A DNA stretch of 64,000 nucleotides from Halorubrum sp. CBA1229 (GTDB taxonomy: Archaea; Halobacteriota; Halobacteria; Halobacteriales; Haloferacaceae), in NCBI RefSeq assembly GCF_003721435.2, contig NZ_CP054585.1, positions 1,860,001-1,924,000 of the forward strand, read 5' to 3'. This document shows positions 34,147 to 41,957 of the stretch, piece by piece. Position 1 is the stretch's first letter; every line of letters begins with the position of its first letter. The position numbers and the translations under genes are program-made. The notes beneath the pieces were generated by a model. That model saw only the letters and a list, made by a program, of their open reading frames with translations, made no database searches and was not told the origin of the DNA.

Positions 34147-34606
34147 TATTTATAAACAACCCCGGCGTGCGCCTGCGAGCGGCCGTCAGGCCGCGAGCCA
34201 GCCCGCGAGGGAGTCGGACCGGCGCGGCCGCGCCGGTCCGACGAGGCTGGGGAGGCGTGAGGTGCGGTTGCTGTGCGGGGCGGGACTCAAAGGGGCAGCC
34301 GCGAGGGCGAAGCACACCGACGCAAGGACCGCAGGGAGCGAGCGGAGAGGGACCGGAGGTCCCTCTAGCAGCCGGCGCGAAGCGCCGGCGACACCGCGAG
34401 CGACTGAGGACCGCAGCGAGGTGCGCGAGCCGTCGCGGCTGGGGCTTTGGCGGTGTTCGTCGCACCGTCGACAGCAACGACGTATTGCCGAGCGGCTGGG
34501 GCTTTGGCGGTGTTCGTCGTACCGTCGACAGCAACGACGTATTGCCGAGCGGCTGGGGATTTGGAGGCGGTCACTCTGCTGACGACAGCGACCATTTATA
34601 TACACC
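34147..34606 (-). repeat. Interspersed structured element, copy 3
   Basis: The element reads on the minus strand and has three tandem units, with plus-strand CTGGGG motifs at 34439, 34496 and 34553, each 57 bp apart. The outermost has one T-for-C change (CCAAATCCCCAG) and a clear TATA box at about 34595-34603. The variable region carries two perfect hairpins, at 34346-34366 and 34371-34389 (GCCGGCGC-GAA-GCGCCGGC). Then come the CTGCCCCTTTGAGTCC box, a 30-nt perfect palindrome at 34213-34242, the terminal hairpin GCGGCC-GTCA-GGCCGC at 34179-34194, and TATTTATAAA at 34147-34156. It lies between the divergent hemC and sufS genes. Confidence 0.85.
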
Positions 34607-34679
34607 AGTTTCGATCCGAGCTATCCACAACACCTGCCGAACCGAAGACGTGTTAGTGCTCGGGGCCCAACTCGGCGTA

Positions 34680-35957
34680 ATGGGAGTTCAGGAGCAGTAC
34701 TCGTTCGACGTGGAGGCGCTCCGGGCCGATTTCCCCGTCCTCGACCGGAAGGTCGGCGGGGATCCGGAGTCGCCGGGTGAGGGGCCGGGCGACGACACCC
34801 CGCTCGTCTACCTCGACAACGCGGCGACCTCGCACACGCCGGACCAAGTCGTCGACGCGATCGCCGACTACTACCGGAGCTACAACGCCAACGTCCACCG
34901 CGGCATCCACCAGCTGAGCCAGGAAGCCTCCGTCGCCTACGAGGAGGCCCACGACACGGTCGCGGACTTCGTCGGCGCCGCGGGCCGCGAGGAGATCGTC
35001 TTCACCAAGAACACGACCGAGGCGATGAACCTCGTCGCCTACGCGTGGGGCCTCGAAGAGCTCGGCCCCGGGGACAACGTCGTCCTCACCGAGATGGAGC
35101 ACCACGCCTCGCTCGTCACGTGGCAGCAGATCGGCAAGCGGACCGGCGCCGACGTGCGCTTCATCGACGTCACCGACGAGGGGCGGCTCGACATGGACGA
35201 CGCCGCCGAACTGATCGACGACGACACGCAGATGGTGTCGGCGGTCCACGTCTCGAACACGCTCGGCACCATTAATCCGATAGCCGACCTCGCGGACCTC
35301 GCGCACGACCACGACGCGCTCATTTTCGCCGACGGCGCGCAGTCGGTGCCGAACCGCGCAGTCGACGTGAAAGCGCTCGGCGTCGACTTCTTCGCCTTCT
35401 CCGCGCACAAGATGTGCGGGCCGACCGGGATCGGCGCGCTGTACGGTCGCGAGGAACTCCTCGACTCCATGCAGCCGTACCTCTACGGCGGCGACATGAT
35501 CCGGCGCGTCTCCTTCCAGGACTCCACCTGGGAGGACCTGCCGTGGAAGTTCGAGGCCGGCACGCCCTCGATCGCGCAGGGGATCGGCTTCGCGGCGGCG
35601 ATCGAGTACTTAGAGGCGGTCGGGATGGACCGGGTCGAGGCCCACGAGGACCTGCTCGCCGAGTACGCGTACGACGAGCTGCAGGCGCTCGGCGGCGTGG
35701 AGATCTACGGGCCGCCCGGCGACGACCGCGGCGGGCTCGTCGCGTTCAACGTCGAGGGCGTCCACGCGCACGACCTCTCCAGCATCCTCAACGACTACGG
35801 GATCGCGATCCGCGCCGGCGACCACTGCACCCAGCCGCTCCACGACGAGCTGGGGGTCGCCGCCACCGCGCGCGCCTCCTTCTACCTCTACAACACCGTC
35901 GAGGAGGTCGACGCCCTCGTCGAGGCCGTCGGCGAGGCGCGCGACCTGTTCGCCTGA
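34680..35957 (+). CDS. sufS: Cysteine desulfurase SufS
   Basis: The product has 425 residues from MGVQEQYSFDVEALRADFPV. PLP motifs are YLDNAATSHTP, LTEMEHHASLVTW, FADGAQSVPN and the Schiff-base lysine in FSAHKMCGPTG (Lys244). Cys383 in RAGDHCTQPLH is the residue that takes the persulfide, in the short-loop group II (SufS) setting. It frees sulfur from cysteine for Fe-S assembly, with the scaffold encoded 1 kb downstream. The open frame upstream to 34167 is element copy 3 and is not part of the protein. The nearest strong TATA (in the element's outer unit) is about 80 bp upstream, so sufS may be transcribed from the element's edge. Confidence 0.95.
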   Translation: MGVQEQYSFDVEALRADFPVLDRKVGGDPESPGEGPGDDTPLVYLDNAATSHTPDQVVDAIADYYRSYNANVHRGIHQLSQEASVAYEEAHDTVADFVGAAGREEIVFTKNTTEAMNLVAYAWGLEELGPGDNVVLTEMEHHASLVTWQQIGKRTGADVRFIDVTDEGRLDMDDAAELIDDDTQMVSAVHVSNTLGTINPIADLADLAHDHDALIFADGAQSVPNRAVDVKALGVDFFAFSAHKMCGPTGIGALYGREELLDSMQPYLYGGDMIRRVSFQDSTWEDLPWKFEAGTPSIAQGIGFAAAIEYLEAVGMDRVEAHEDLLAEYAYDELQALGGVEIYGPPGDDRGGLVAFNVEGVHAHDLSSILNDYGIAIRAGDHCTQPLHDELGVAATARASFYLYNTVEEVDALVEAVGEARDLFA

Positions 35958-36093
35958 CCCCCGCCGCGCGCGCCGCGGCGGGCGGAGCGCGTCGCCGAGG
36001 TGGCGAGCGCCGACGCGGCCGGGTCGACACCGTCGGCGGCGCGATCGTCGGCGCGGTCGTCGATAGCATATAACTGACGGCGACACTCGACGT

Positions 36094-36310
36094 TAAAACG
36101 GGCTTAATCCGGGAAAATTCGGGCTGAGCATCTCCATTTTATACCCGTACGGAGCGCGTCCGATGAGTCACTACGACGGACTGATCGCGGGAGACCTGCG
36201 GCGACCGCTCTCGGGACGCCCCCGCCGACTACCGCTCTCGGGACGCCTCCGCCGACGGCCTCCGGCGCCCGGCGTTCGCGACGCTCGGCGAGAGCGTGAC
36301 CCGAATCCGT
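36094..36310 (+). pseudogene. Decayed duplicate of DUF4382 gene promoter and 5' end
   Basis: The promoter block (AAAACGGGCTTAATCC, then ATCTCCATTTTATACCCGTA) matches 29474-29527 with scattered changes. The following bases match the DUF4382 start region, but its ATG has become ACG (CACTACGACGGA against CACCATGACGGA). The segment CGACCGCTCTCGGGACGCC is present twice. Farther on, GCGTTCGCGACGCTCGGCG matches the twin-Arg signal region (GAGTTCGTGGCGCTCGGCG). The rest of the gene is gone. The surviving TATA (36137-36144) may now drive the receiver gene. This fills most of the 400-bp gap 35958-36354. Confidence 0.75.
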
Positions 36311-36354
36311 CCGCCGTCAACGCCCGACGACGTCGCGTCGGAATATCCAAGCCT

Positions 36355-36879
36355 ATGACAGATTTCACACGATCTCCGACCGCTTCCGATGCCCAGACAG
36401 ACGCACACACCGCCGGCGGCGACCCGACGGAAGACGATGGGTCCGTCGTCCTGCTTCACGTCGAGCCGGACGCGCGCTCCGCGGAGCTGCTGGCGGCCTT
36501 CGCGGAGCGGTTCGCCGACGGGTTCGCGGTCCTCTCGGTCGACGGGATGGGAGCGGCGCTCGACGCGGTCGGCGCGGTCGACTGCGTCGTGACCGAACAG
36601 CGGCTCCCGGACGGCTCCGGCGTCGAGCTGGTCGAGCGGCTCCGGGAGCGGGGCAGCGACGTGCCGGTCGCGTTCCACACCACCTGCCGCGAGCGCGAGA
36701 CGGAATCGCGGGCGCTCGACGCCGGCGCGGACGCCTACTTCTCCAAGCGCCCGGAACGAGGTCAGTACGACCGCATCCTCGAGCGGCTCCGCGGACTCGT
36801 CGGCGACGACGCCGGGAACGTCCGCCCGGCGACGACGGTCGCTCCGAGCGCGGCGGAGTCGTCCGCGTCCGAGGAGTAG
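36355..36879 (+). CDS. Receiver-domain protein with Glu at the phosphorylation site
   Basis: The product has 174 residues. A receiver fold is seen: SVVLLHVEPDARSAELLAAF, DCVVTEQRLPDGSGVELVER, VPVAFHTTCRERETE, and DAGADAYFSKRP with the conserved Lys. The usual phosphoacceptor Asp (as in VVSDYxMP) is Glu in VVTEQRLP, so normal phosphorylation is unlikely and the protein may be locked in an active-like state. There is no output domain. Ser/Ala-rich tails flank it. Start 36355 is preferred, since the in-frame region upstream is the decayed DUF4382 duplicate. It lies between sufS and the scaffold gene. Confidence 0.75.
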   Translation: MTDFTRSPTASDAQTDAHTAGGDPTEDDGSVVLLHVEPDARSAELLAAFAERFADGFAVLSVDGMGAALDAVGAVDCVVTEQRLPDGSGVELVERLRERGSDVPVAFHTTCRERETESRALDAGADAYFSKRPERGQYDRILERLRGLVGDDAGNVRPATTVAPSAAESSASEE

Positions 36880-36936
36880 CCGCTCGCCCGCCCCGACGGA
36901 ACCCTTTTGACCCGCACCGGCCTATCTGAGACCGAT

Positions 36937-37359
36937 ATGGGACTGGGCTCGGACATGTACCGGCAGCAGATCCTCGACCACTACAAGAACCCGCGCAACT
37001 ACGGGGAACTCGAGGAGCCGGACTTCACGCACGTCGGCGAGAACCCCTCCTGCGGCGACACGATCCGGATGGACGTCGACCTCGACGAGGCGGGCGAGAC
37101 GATCGAGGCGGTGCGCTTTACCGGCGACGGCTGCGCCATCTCGATGGCCTCCGCGAGCATGCTCTCGGAGCGGCTCCACGGGATGGCGGTCGAGGAGCTC
37201 CACGAGATGGACACCGACGACGTCACGGAGATGCTCGGCGTCGACATCTCCCCGATGCGGGTGAAGTGCGCGGTGCTCGGCCGCCAGGTCGCGCAGGACG
37301 GCTCGAAGATCCACCGCGGCGAGCTCGACGAGGACGACCGCACGATCACCGAGGAGTAG
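36937..37359 (+). CDS. Fe-S cluster assembly scaffold, IscU/SufU type
   Basis: The product has 140 residues. Cluster ligands are Cys39 and Asp41 (NPSCGD), Cys66 (GDGCAISMASASM) and Cys111 (RVKCAVLG). The C-terminal RVKCAVL and SMASASM segments are SufU-like, but the insertion of about 18 residues that separates SufU from IscU between the second and third Cys is missing (45-residue spacing). It assembles a [2Fe-2S] cluster from sulfur supplied by SufS. ACCCTTTTGACC 30 nt upstream is its likely promoter. Confidence 0.92.
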   Translation: MGLGSDMYRQQILDHYKNPRNYGELEEPDFTHVGENPSCGDTIRMDVDLDEAGETIEAVRFTGDGCAISMASASMLSERLHGMAVEELHEMDTDDVTEMLGVDISPMRVKCAVLGRQVAQDGSKIHRGELDEDDRTITEE

Positions 37360-37464
37360 ACGCCCCGACGGGAGCGCTCGCTCCTCGTCGGCGACGATAG
37401 CTTCTCTGTGCGCAGCCGTCCCGAGCCCATCGGACTTTTCCTCCTCAACCACGTTCGTCCGCCC

Positions 37465-38211
37465 ATGAGCGACGGGTTCGACAAGGAGGCCGAACGGGAG
37501 AAGCTCCGCGAGAAGCTCGCGGACGACGAGGAGAAGCGCGAGCACACTCAGCGGATGTCCGAGCTCCTCCTGCAGGGGGCGACGATGACGAACCGCCACT
37601 GCGACGACTGCGGCGACCCCATCTTCCGGAAGGACGGGCAGGAGTTCTGTCCGACCTGCCACACGGTGGACGCCGCAGACGCCGCGGAGACTGCGGACGC
37701 CGCGGAGGCTGCGGACGCCGCGGACCTCGCAGGCGCCGCGGACGCCGACTCGACCACCGCCGGGCAGTCGGCGCCGCCGCCGGCCGGCGGGGAGTCGCCC
37801 CCGGCAGCGGGCGGGAAGTCGTCCGCGGCGGCCGGCGAGAACGGGGCAGCCGGAGTGCGGCGGGCCGACCGGGGGCCGGCGGGGACCGGTCCCGAGCCGG
37901 CCGCCGAAGCGCCCGATCAGTCGGTCGCCGAAACGCCGGATCCGTCGGCCGCCGACGCGCCCGACTCGTCGCCCGGCGCGTCCGGATCGCCGGCGACCGG
38001 GCCGACCCCGAGCGCGGCTGCGCCCGGGGACGGCACCGCGACGTCGACGAGCGCCGGGCCCGAGAGCGTCGCCGACGCCCGGGCGTCGCTCGTGCGGACG
38101 CTGAACAGGTTCTCCGCCGCGGCCGAGGAGACGGACGATCCCCGACGGGCCCGCGACCACCTGCGGGCGGCCCGCGAGGCGGCCGAGGCCCTCGCGGCGC
38201 TCGACCGATAG
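37465..38211 (+). CDS. SSSCA1/autoantigen p27-type zinc-ribbon protein
   Basis: The product has 248 residues. The N-terminal 70 residues match the Sjogren's syndrome/scleroderma autoantigen 1 family: helix REKLREKLADDEEKREHTQR, then MSELLLQGATMTNRHCDDCG and DPIFRKDGQEFCPTC, with zinc ligands Cys46, Cys49, Cys62 and Cys65. A low-complexity Ala/Pro/Asp linker of about 130 residues follows, beginning with an AADAAETADAAEAADAAD repeat. The end is a helical segment (ARASLVRTLNRFSAAAEETD...LRAAREAAEALAAL). The role in archaea is unknown. The long linker is unusual. Confidence 0.82.
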   Translation: MSDGFDKEAEREKLREKLADDEEKREHTQRMSELLLQGATMTNRHCDDCGDPIFRKDGQEFCPTCHTVDAADAAETADAAEAADAADLAGAADADSTTAGQSAPPPAGGESPPAAGGKSSAAAGENGAAGVRRADRGPAGTGPEPAAEAPDQSVAETPDPSAADAPDSSPGASGSPATGPTPSAAAPGDGTATSTSAGPESVADARASLVRTLNRFSAAAEETDDPRRARDHLRAAREAAEALAALDR

Positions 38212-38339
38212 CGGGAGACGCGGGCGGAAGCAGCGCACGGAAAAACGGCGAGAAGAACGACGGAATAAAAACGACGAGAGAGATTCGGGCGACCGCAGAT
38301 TACGTTCTTTCGGGGATCGCCGTTACTTCGACCGCGTCG

Positions 38340-38627
38340 TCAGGCACCCGCCTGCTTGGCGGGCTCCATCTCCTCCCAGCTCGGGCGCCGGTCGCTCAAC
38401 AGCGACCGGACGATCCGGACGACGGCGTCGGTCCCGCCGCAGCAGTCGACCTCGCCGCGCTCGACGCTCCGGACGAACCGGTCTAGGTCTCCGAGCGTTA
38501 CCGCTCCCGACGCGACGGCGCCGGTGATCGTCTCCGTCTCGCTCTCCATCACCCGCACCAGATCGGTCGGTGCGGTCGAACTCCGCTGGTTACCGCGCGA
38601 TGCGACGCCGGACTGCGTTGCGTCCAT
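38340..38627 (-). CDS. Small haloarchaeal protein, unknown
   Basis: The product has 95 residues. A Ser/Thr-rich start is followed by a helical core ITGAVASGAVTLGDLDRFVRS then VERGEVDCCGGTDAVVRIVR with a Cys-Cys pair. I do not recognise it. An AT-rich promoter GTAATATATTAAC (minus strand, about 38653-38665) sits 30 nt before the ATG, so it is transcribed. It is convergent with the zinc-ribbon gene. Confidence 0.58.
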   Translation of the reverse strand: MDATQSGVASRGNQRSSTAPTDLVRVMESETETITGAVASGAVTLGDLDRFVRSVERGEVDCCGGTDAVVRIVRSLLSDRRPSWEEMEPAKQAGA

Positions 38628-38798
38628 GTCGATTATTACTACAACCTGAGTTAATATATTACTACCGATAGCTGTCGGGAGTCTGTCAGCTATTCGCCGT
38701 CGCGGTCTCAGTCGCCGCGACCGGCCGAGAGCGCGGTGTACCCGTGTGAGAATCGCGGCTCAGAGAAATCGATTTCGGGGGACGAGTCGCCCGCGCTC

Positions 38799-40160
38799 CT
38801 ACCGCCCGCTCTCGACGGCGACCAGCATGTCCGTCGCGAGCTGCTCGGCGCGGTCGGCCTCGGCTGACTCGGCGTAGATCCGGATCTTCGGCTCCGTCCC
38901 GGACGGCCGCACGAGCACCCACGCGTCGCCGTAGTCGAGCCGGTAGCCGTCCGTGGTGTTCGGCGCCGCGTCGGCGGTCTCCACGTACGCCCGCGCCGCC
39001 GAGAGCATGTCGTCGCGCTCGTCGCCGTCCGCGTACTCGACGTTCCGGCGCACGAAGTGGTAGTCGGCGTACGGCGCGACGACCTCGCTGACCGGGTCGC
39101 CGGCGGCCGCGAGCAGTTCGAGGAAGCGCGCGCCGATGTACGCGCCGTCCCGCGAGAGCCGGTACGGCGGGAAGAACACCCCGCCGTTCCCCTCGCCCGC
39201 GATGGGGACGTTCACCCCCTCCTCGTGGAGCTCGCGCGTCCGGGTGATGATGTTGGTCGCGCCGATGGGCGTCAGCTCGAGGTCGGCGTCGTTCGCGTCG
39301 CAGACGTCGACGAGCCGCTGGGAGACGTTCACCGCGCTGACGACGGCGTCGTCGGGCTCCAGACAGGCGTCGGCCATCGCCGCGAAGGAGGTGTCGCCGT
39401 CGACGAACCCGCCGTTCTCGTCGACGAAGACGGCGCGGTCCGCGTCGCCGTCGTGGGCGATCCCCACGTCGGCGTCGGAGGTCGCGACGAGCCGGGAGAG
39501 CGCCTCGAGGTTCTCCGGTACCGGCTCCGAGTCGCGGCCGGGGAAGTGACCGTCCGGCGTTGCGTTCACCGTCAGCACCTCGCAGCCCAGCTCGCGGTAC
39601 GTCCGCGGCGACGAGACGGACGCCGCGCCGTGGCCGGGGTCGACCGCGACCGTCAGGCCGGCGTCGGCGATCGCCTCGCGGTCGACCGCGTCGAGCAGCT
39701 GGGTCACGTAGTCGTCGACGGCGCCCTCGACGGCGGTCGTCTCGCCGGCGGTCCGCCAGTCGGCGAGGTCGTAGTCGTCGTCGAGGACGCGGCGCTCGAC
39801 GCGCTCCAAGACGTCGACCGAGAGCTCGACGCCGTCGTCGCCGACGAGCTTGATCCCGTTGAACTCCGGCGGGTTGTGCGAGGCGGTGACGAGCACGGCG
39901 GGGACCCCCTCCGACTCGCAGTAGTTACCGACCGCCGGCGTCGGCACGACGCCGAGCCGGTCGACGTCGCAGCCGACCGCGGCCAGCCCGCTCGCGGCGG
40001 CGTTGGCGAACAGCTCGCCGGTGGTGCGGGTGTCGCGCGCGACGGCGACCCGGTCGGCGTCCCACACCGATCCGGCCGCCTTCGCGATGTCGAGGACGAG
40101 CTCCGGCGTGAGGTACCGCAGCGCGACCCCGCGAATGCCGCTGGATCCGAACAGCTCCAT
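38799..40160 (-). CDS. glmM: Phosphohexomutase (phosphoglucosamine mutase / phosphomannomutase family)
   Basis: The product has 453 residues from MELFGSSGIRGVALRYLTPE. The phosphoserine loop is TASHNPPEFNG (Ser94). The metal loop is DGDADRAVF, the sugar-specificity loop is GEGNGGVFFP, and the phosphate-binding loop is RPSGTEPKIRIYAES. It shifts phosphate between C1 and C6 of a hexose. GEGNGG rather than GEMSGH points to the archaeal GlmM-like group, but mannose or glucose specificity is open. The frame extending to 40586 beyond the start is antisense to the lipoprotein gene and is ignored. Confidence 0.9.
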   Translation of the reverse strand: MELFGSSGIRGVALRYLTPELVLDIAKAAGSVWDADRVAVARDTRTTGELFANAAASGLAAVGCDVDRLGVVPTPAVGNYCESEGVPAVLVTASHNPPEFNGIKLVGDDGVELSVDVLERVERRVLDDDYDLADWRTAGETTAVEGAVDDYVTQLLDAVDREAIADAGLTVAVDPGHGAASVSSPRTYRELGCEVLTVNATPDGHFPGRDSEPVPENLEALSRLVATSDADVGIAHDGDADRAVFVDENGGFVDGDTSFAAMADACLEPDDAVVSAVNVSQRLVDVCDANDADLELTPIGATNIITRTRELHEEGVNVPIAGEGNGGVFFPPYRLSRDGAYIGARFLELLAAAGDPVSEVVAPYADYHFVRRNVEYADGDERDDMLSAARAYVETADAAPNTTDGYRLDYGDAWVLVRPSGTEPKIRIYAESAEADRAEQLATDMLVAVESGR

Positions 40161-40293
40161 GGACGGCCATGCGCCGGCCGACGGGAAAGCGGTTCCGAAC
40201 GCGGGACGGAGCGAGGCGGCCCGCGGGCGGGACGGAGAGAGAGAGCCGGTCTGAACGCGTGTAGTTGAAACCGGTCCCGCCCCTACGGTTCGT

Positions 40294-40890
40294 ATGGAGC
40301 GCACGCGACGCGACCTGTTGGCGCGGACCGGGGCGACGCTGGCCGCCGCGGGGGCGGCCGGCGTCGCCGGCTGTCTCGACTTCGCCGCCGGCGACGGTCC
40401 GCAGGGACCGGAGGGGGTCCCGGAGACCCTGACCTGCGAGGACGACGAGTTCGTCCGGCTCGCGCAACCGTTCGAGCGGGAGGTCGAGGGGACGCTCGTC
40501 GAGACGGCCGGGACGACGCTCGAGCTCTCTTCGGAGGGGAACTCGGAGACGTACGGACAGCCGATCCGACTCGTGTTGCGGAACACCGGCGACGAGCCGG
40601 TGACCGCCCTCGGTCGACACGCCTACTCGATCCAGCGGGAGACCGGGGCGGGGTGGCTCGACGTCCGCGGGTCGCCCGCGGGCGAGTCGGTCGACCTCCC
40701 GCGGTCCGAGGAGTCGTTCGACGGCACGTACAGCTGGTCGATCGACCTCGAGGAGGAGGCGATCGCGTCGGCGGTCCCAGACCTCGACCTGGCCGTCTGC
40801 CCGCCGCTCGGGTCCGGGACCTACCGGTTCGTCTACTGGGGGATCGTCGACGCGCCGCCGCTGGGAGCGCAGTTCGAGCTGATCGGGTAG
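40294..40890 (+). CDS. Tat-exported lipoprotein with Ig-like domain
   Basis: The product has 198 residues. The signal TRRDLLARTGATLAAAGAAG ends VAGCLD, a twin-Arg signal with lipobox Cys27. The mature domain has GQPIRLVLRNTGDEPVTALG, AGWLDVRG and CPPLGSGTYRFVYWGI, a beta-sandwich like the C-terminal domain of the lipoprotein at 53500 (CPDLVPGRYRFVFWGA). They are paralogues. The extracellular role is unknown. It is divergent from glmM. Confidence 0.8.
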   Translation: MERTRRDLLARTGATLAAAGAAGVAGCLDFAAGDGPQGPEGVPETLTCEDDEFVRLAQPFEREVEGTLVETAGTTLELSSEGNSETYGQPIRLVLRNTGDEPVTALGRHAYSIQRETGAGWLDVRGSPAGESVDLPRSEESFDGTYSWSIDLEEEAIASAVPDLDLAVCPPLGSGTYRFVYWGIVDAPPLGAQFELIG

Positions 40891-40918
40891 GAGAGAGCGT
40901 CGCCGTCGCCGTCGCCGG

Positions 40919-41527
40919 CTAGAATTCGGTCCACTCGGAGGGGCCGCCCACCCGCCCGCGGACGCGGAACTCGCGGTCGTCGTCCTCTACGCGCGTCTCG
41001 ACGACGACCTCGAACGGCTCGTGGAGGGTGTGAACCACCTGCTCGTCGTGCGCCGTCGACCCGACGACGCCGACGAAGGGCCACCCCTCGCCCGACGTCT
41101 GCGAGGTCATCACGCGGGTGAACCGGTAGATGCGCTCGGGGTCCCAGTACATCAACAGCTGGGAGAGCGAGTAGACCCCGACCGCGCGGTCGCGGCCGGT
41201 CGAGGACTCGACGACGTCGGTGAACTTGATCCCGATGTCGGTGAGGTTCCCGGCGCTGGCGACGTACTTCGTCGTCGGCGTGTCGTCGCGCTTGTCCCCC
41301 TGCTCGTGAGTGACGCAGTCGATGACGATCACGTCGTCGCCGTCCCGTCCCGTGATCGTCTCGTAGTCGTCGCGCACCTTCTCCGCGGTGCGACCGGTCG
41401 AGATGACGACCGGCGCGTCGGTCCACTCGGCGAGCAGCCGGTTGAACAGGTCGTACTTCCCGCTCATCGGGGGGCCGCTGACGAGCACGCTGTCGGCGTC
41501 GCGGACAGCGTCGGGAAGTACCGTCAT
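40919..41527 (-). CDS. KaiC/RecA-like ATPase domain protein (DUF7504/HTR-like)
   Basis: The product has 202 residues. Walker A is VLVSGPPMSGKYDLFNRLL (about 15-33), a Walker B-like VIVIDCV is at about 66-72, and AVGVYSLSQLLMYWDPERIY follows. It is a compact relative of KaiC ATPases, as in haloarchaeal HTR-like proteins, without helix-turn-helix or sensor domains. Such proteins accompany signalling and taxis genes in Halobacteria. It is read in the same direction as the next two genes and cheW, and the group is probably co-regulated. Confidence 0.75.
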   Translation of the reverse strand: MTVLPDAVRDADSVLVSGPPMSGKYDLFNRLLAEWTDAPVVISTGRTAEKVRDDYETITGRDGDDVIVIDCVTHEQGDKRDDTPTTKYVASAGNLTDIGIKFTDVVESSTGRDRAVGVYSLSQLLMYWDPERIYRFTRVMTSQTSGEGWPFVGVVGSTAHDEQVVHTLHEPFEVVVETRVEDDDREFRVRGRVGGPSEWTEF

Positions 41528-41570
41528 GTGTCTGGGTTGAGGCGGTATTGCGTAAAACCCTTCCGAGGGA

Positions 41571-41957
41571 TCACTTCCGGAGCATCGACGGGAAGTCGAG
41601 CGAGGACGGGGGGCCTTCTCTGGGCGAGCGCGTCAGTGTCAGATCCGTTATCGCTCCGGGCAGCGCGGCCCGAACGGGCGGCTCGCGCGGGGCGCCCGCC
41701 TCGTCGACGAGCGCGTTCCACACCTCCCTCGGCTCGTCGGCCTCGGCGGCGGCGTCGAGCGCCTTGGTCCGGCCCTCGTCGTACGCCAGCTCGACGAGGC
41801 TCTGGTCGTACGCGCTCGGGAACGCCTCCATCACGCGATCGAGCTCCTCGGGCCGGCGGTTCCCCACGCCCTCGGCGACGCCGAGCGCGAACGCCCGGCG
41901 GACCGCCTCCTCGCGGGTGAGCTCGTTCCACTCCGTGCCGAAGATCCGGTCGTACAT
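41571..41957 (-). CDS. Conserved protein co-encoded with KaiC-like ATPase
   Basis: The product is a 128-residue helical protein: MYDRIFGTEWNELTREEAVR, AFALGVAEGVGNRRPEELDR, YDQSLVELAYDEGRTKALDA, and a basic, Pro-rich C-terminus. There is no catalytic motif. Its start overlaps the stop of the KaiC-like gene by one base, so they are translationally coupled and the product may bind that ATPase. Function unknown. Confidence 0.65.
   Translation of the reverse strand: MYDRIFGTEWNELTREEAVRRAFALGVAEGVGNRRPEELDRVMEAFPSAYDQSLVELAYDEGRTKALDAAAEADEPREVWNALVDEAGAPREPPVRAALPGAITDLTLTRSPREGPPSSLDFPSMLRK

Noticed and set aside
34167-34679. N-terminal extension of SufS of about 170 residues
   Set aside because: The extension translates element copy 3. 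Family homology starts at MGVQEQYSFD (34680).
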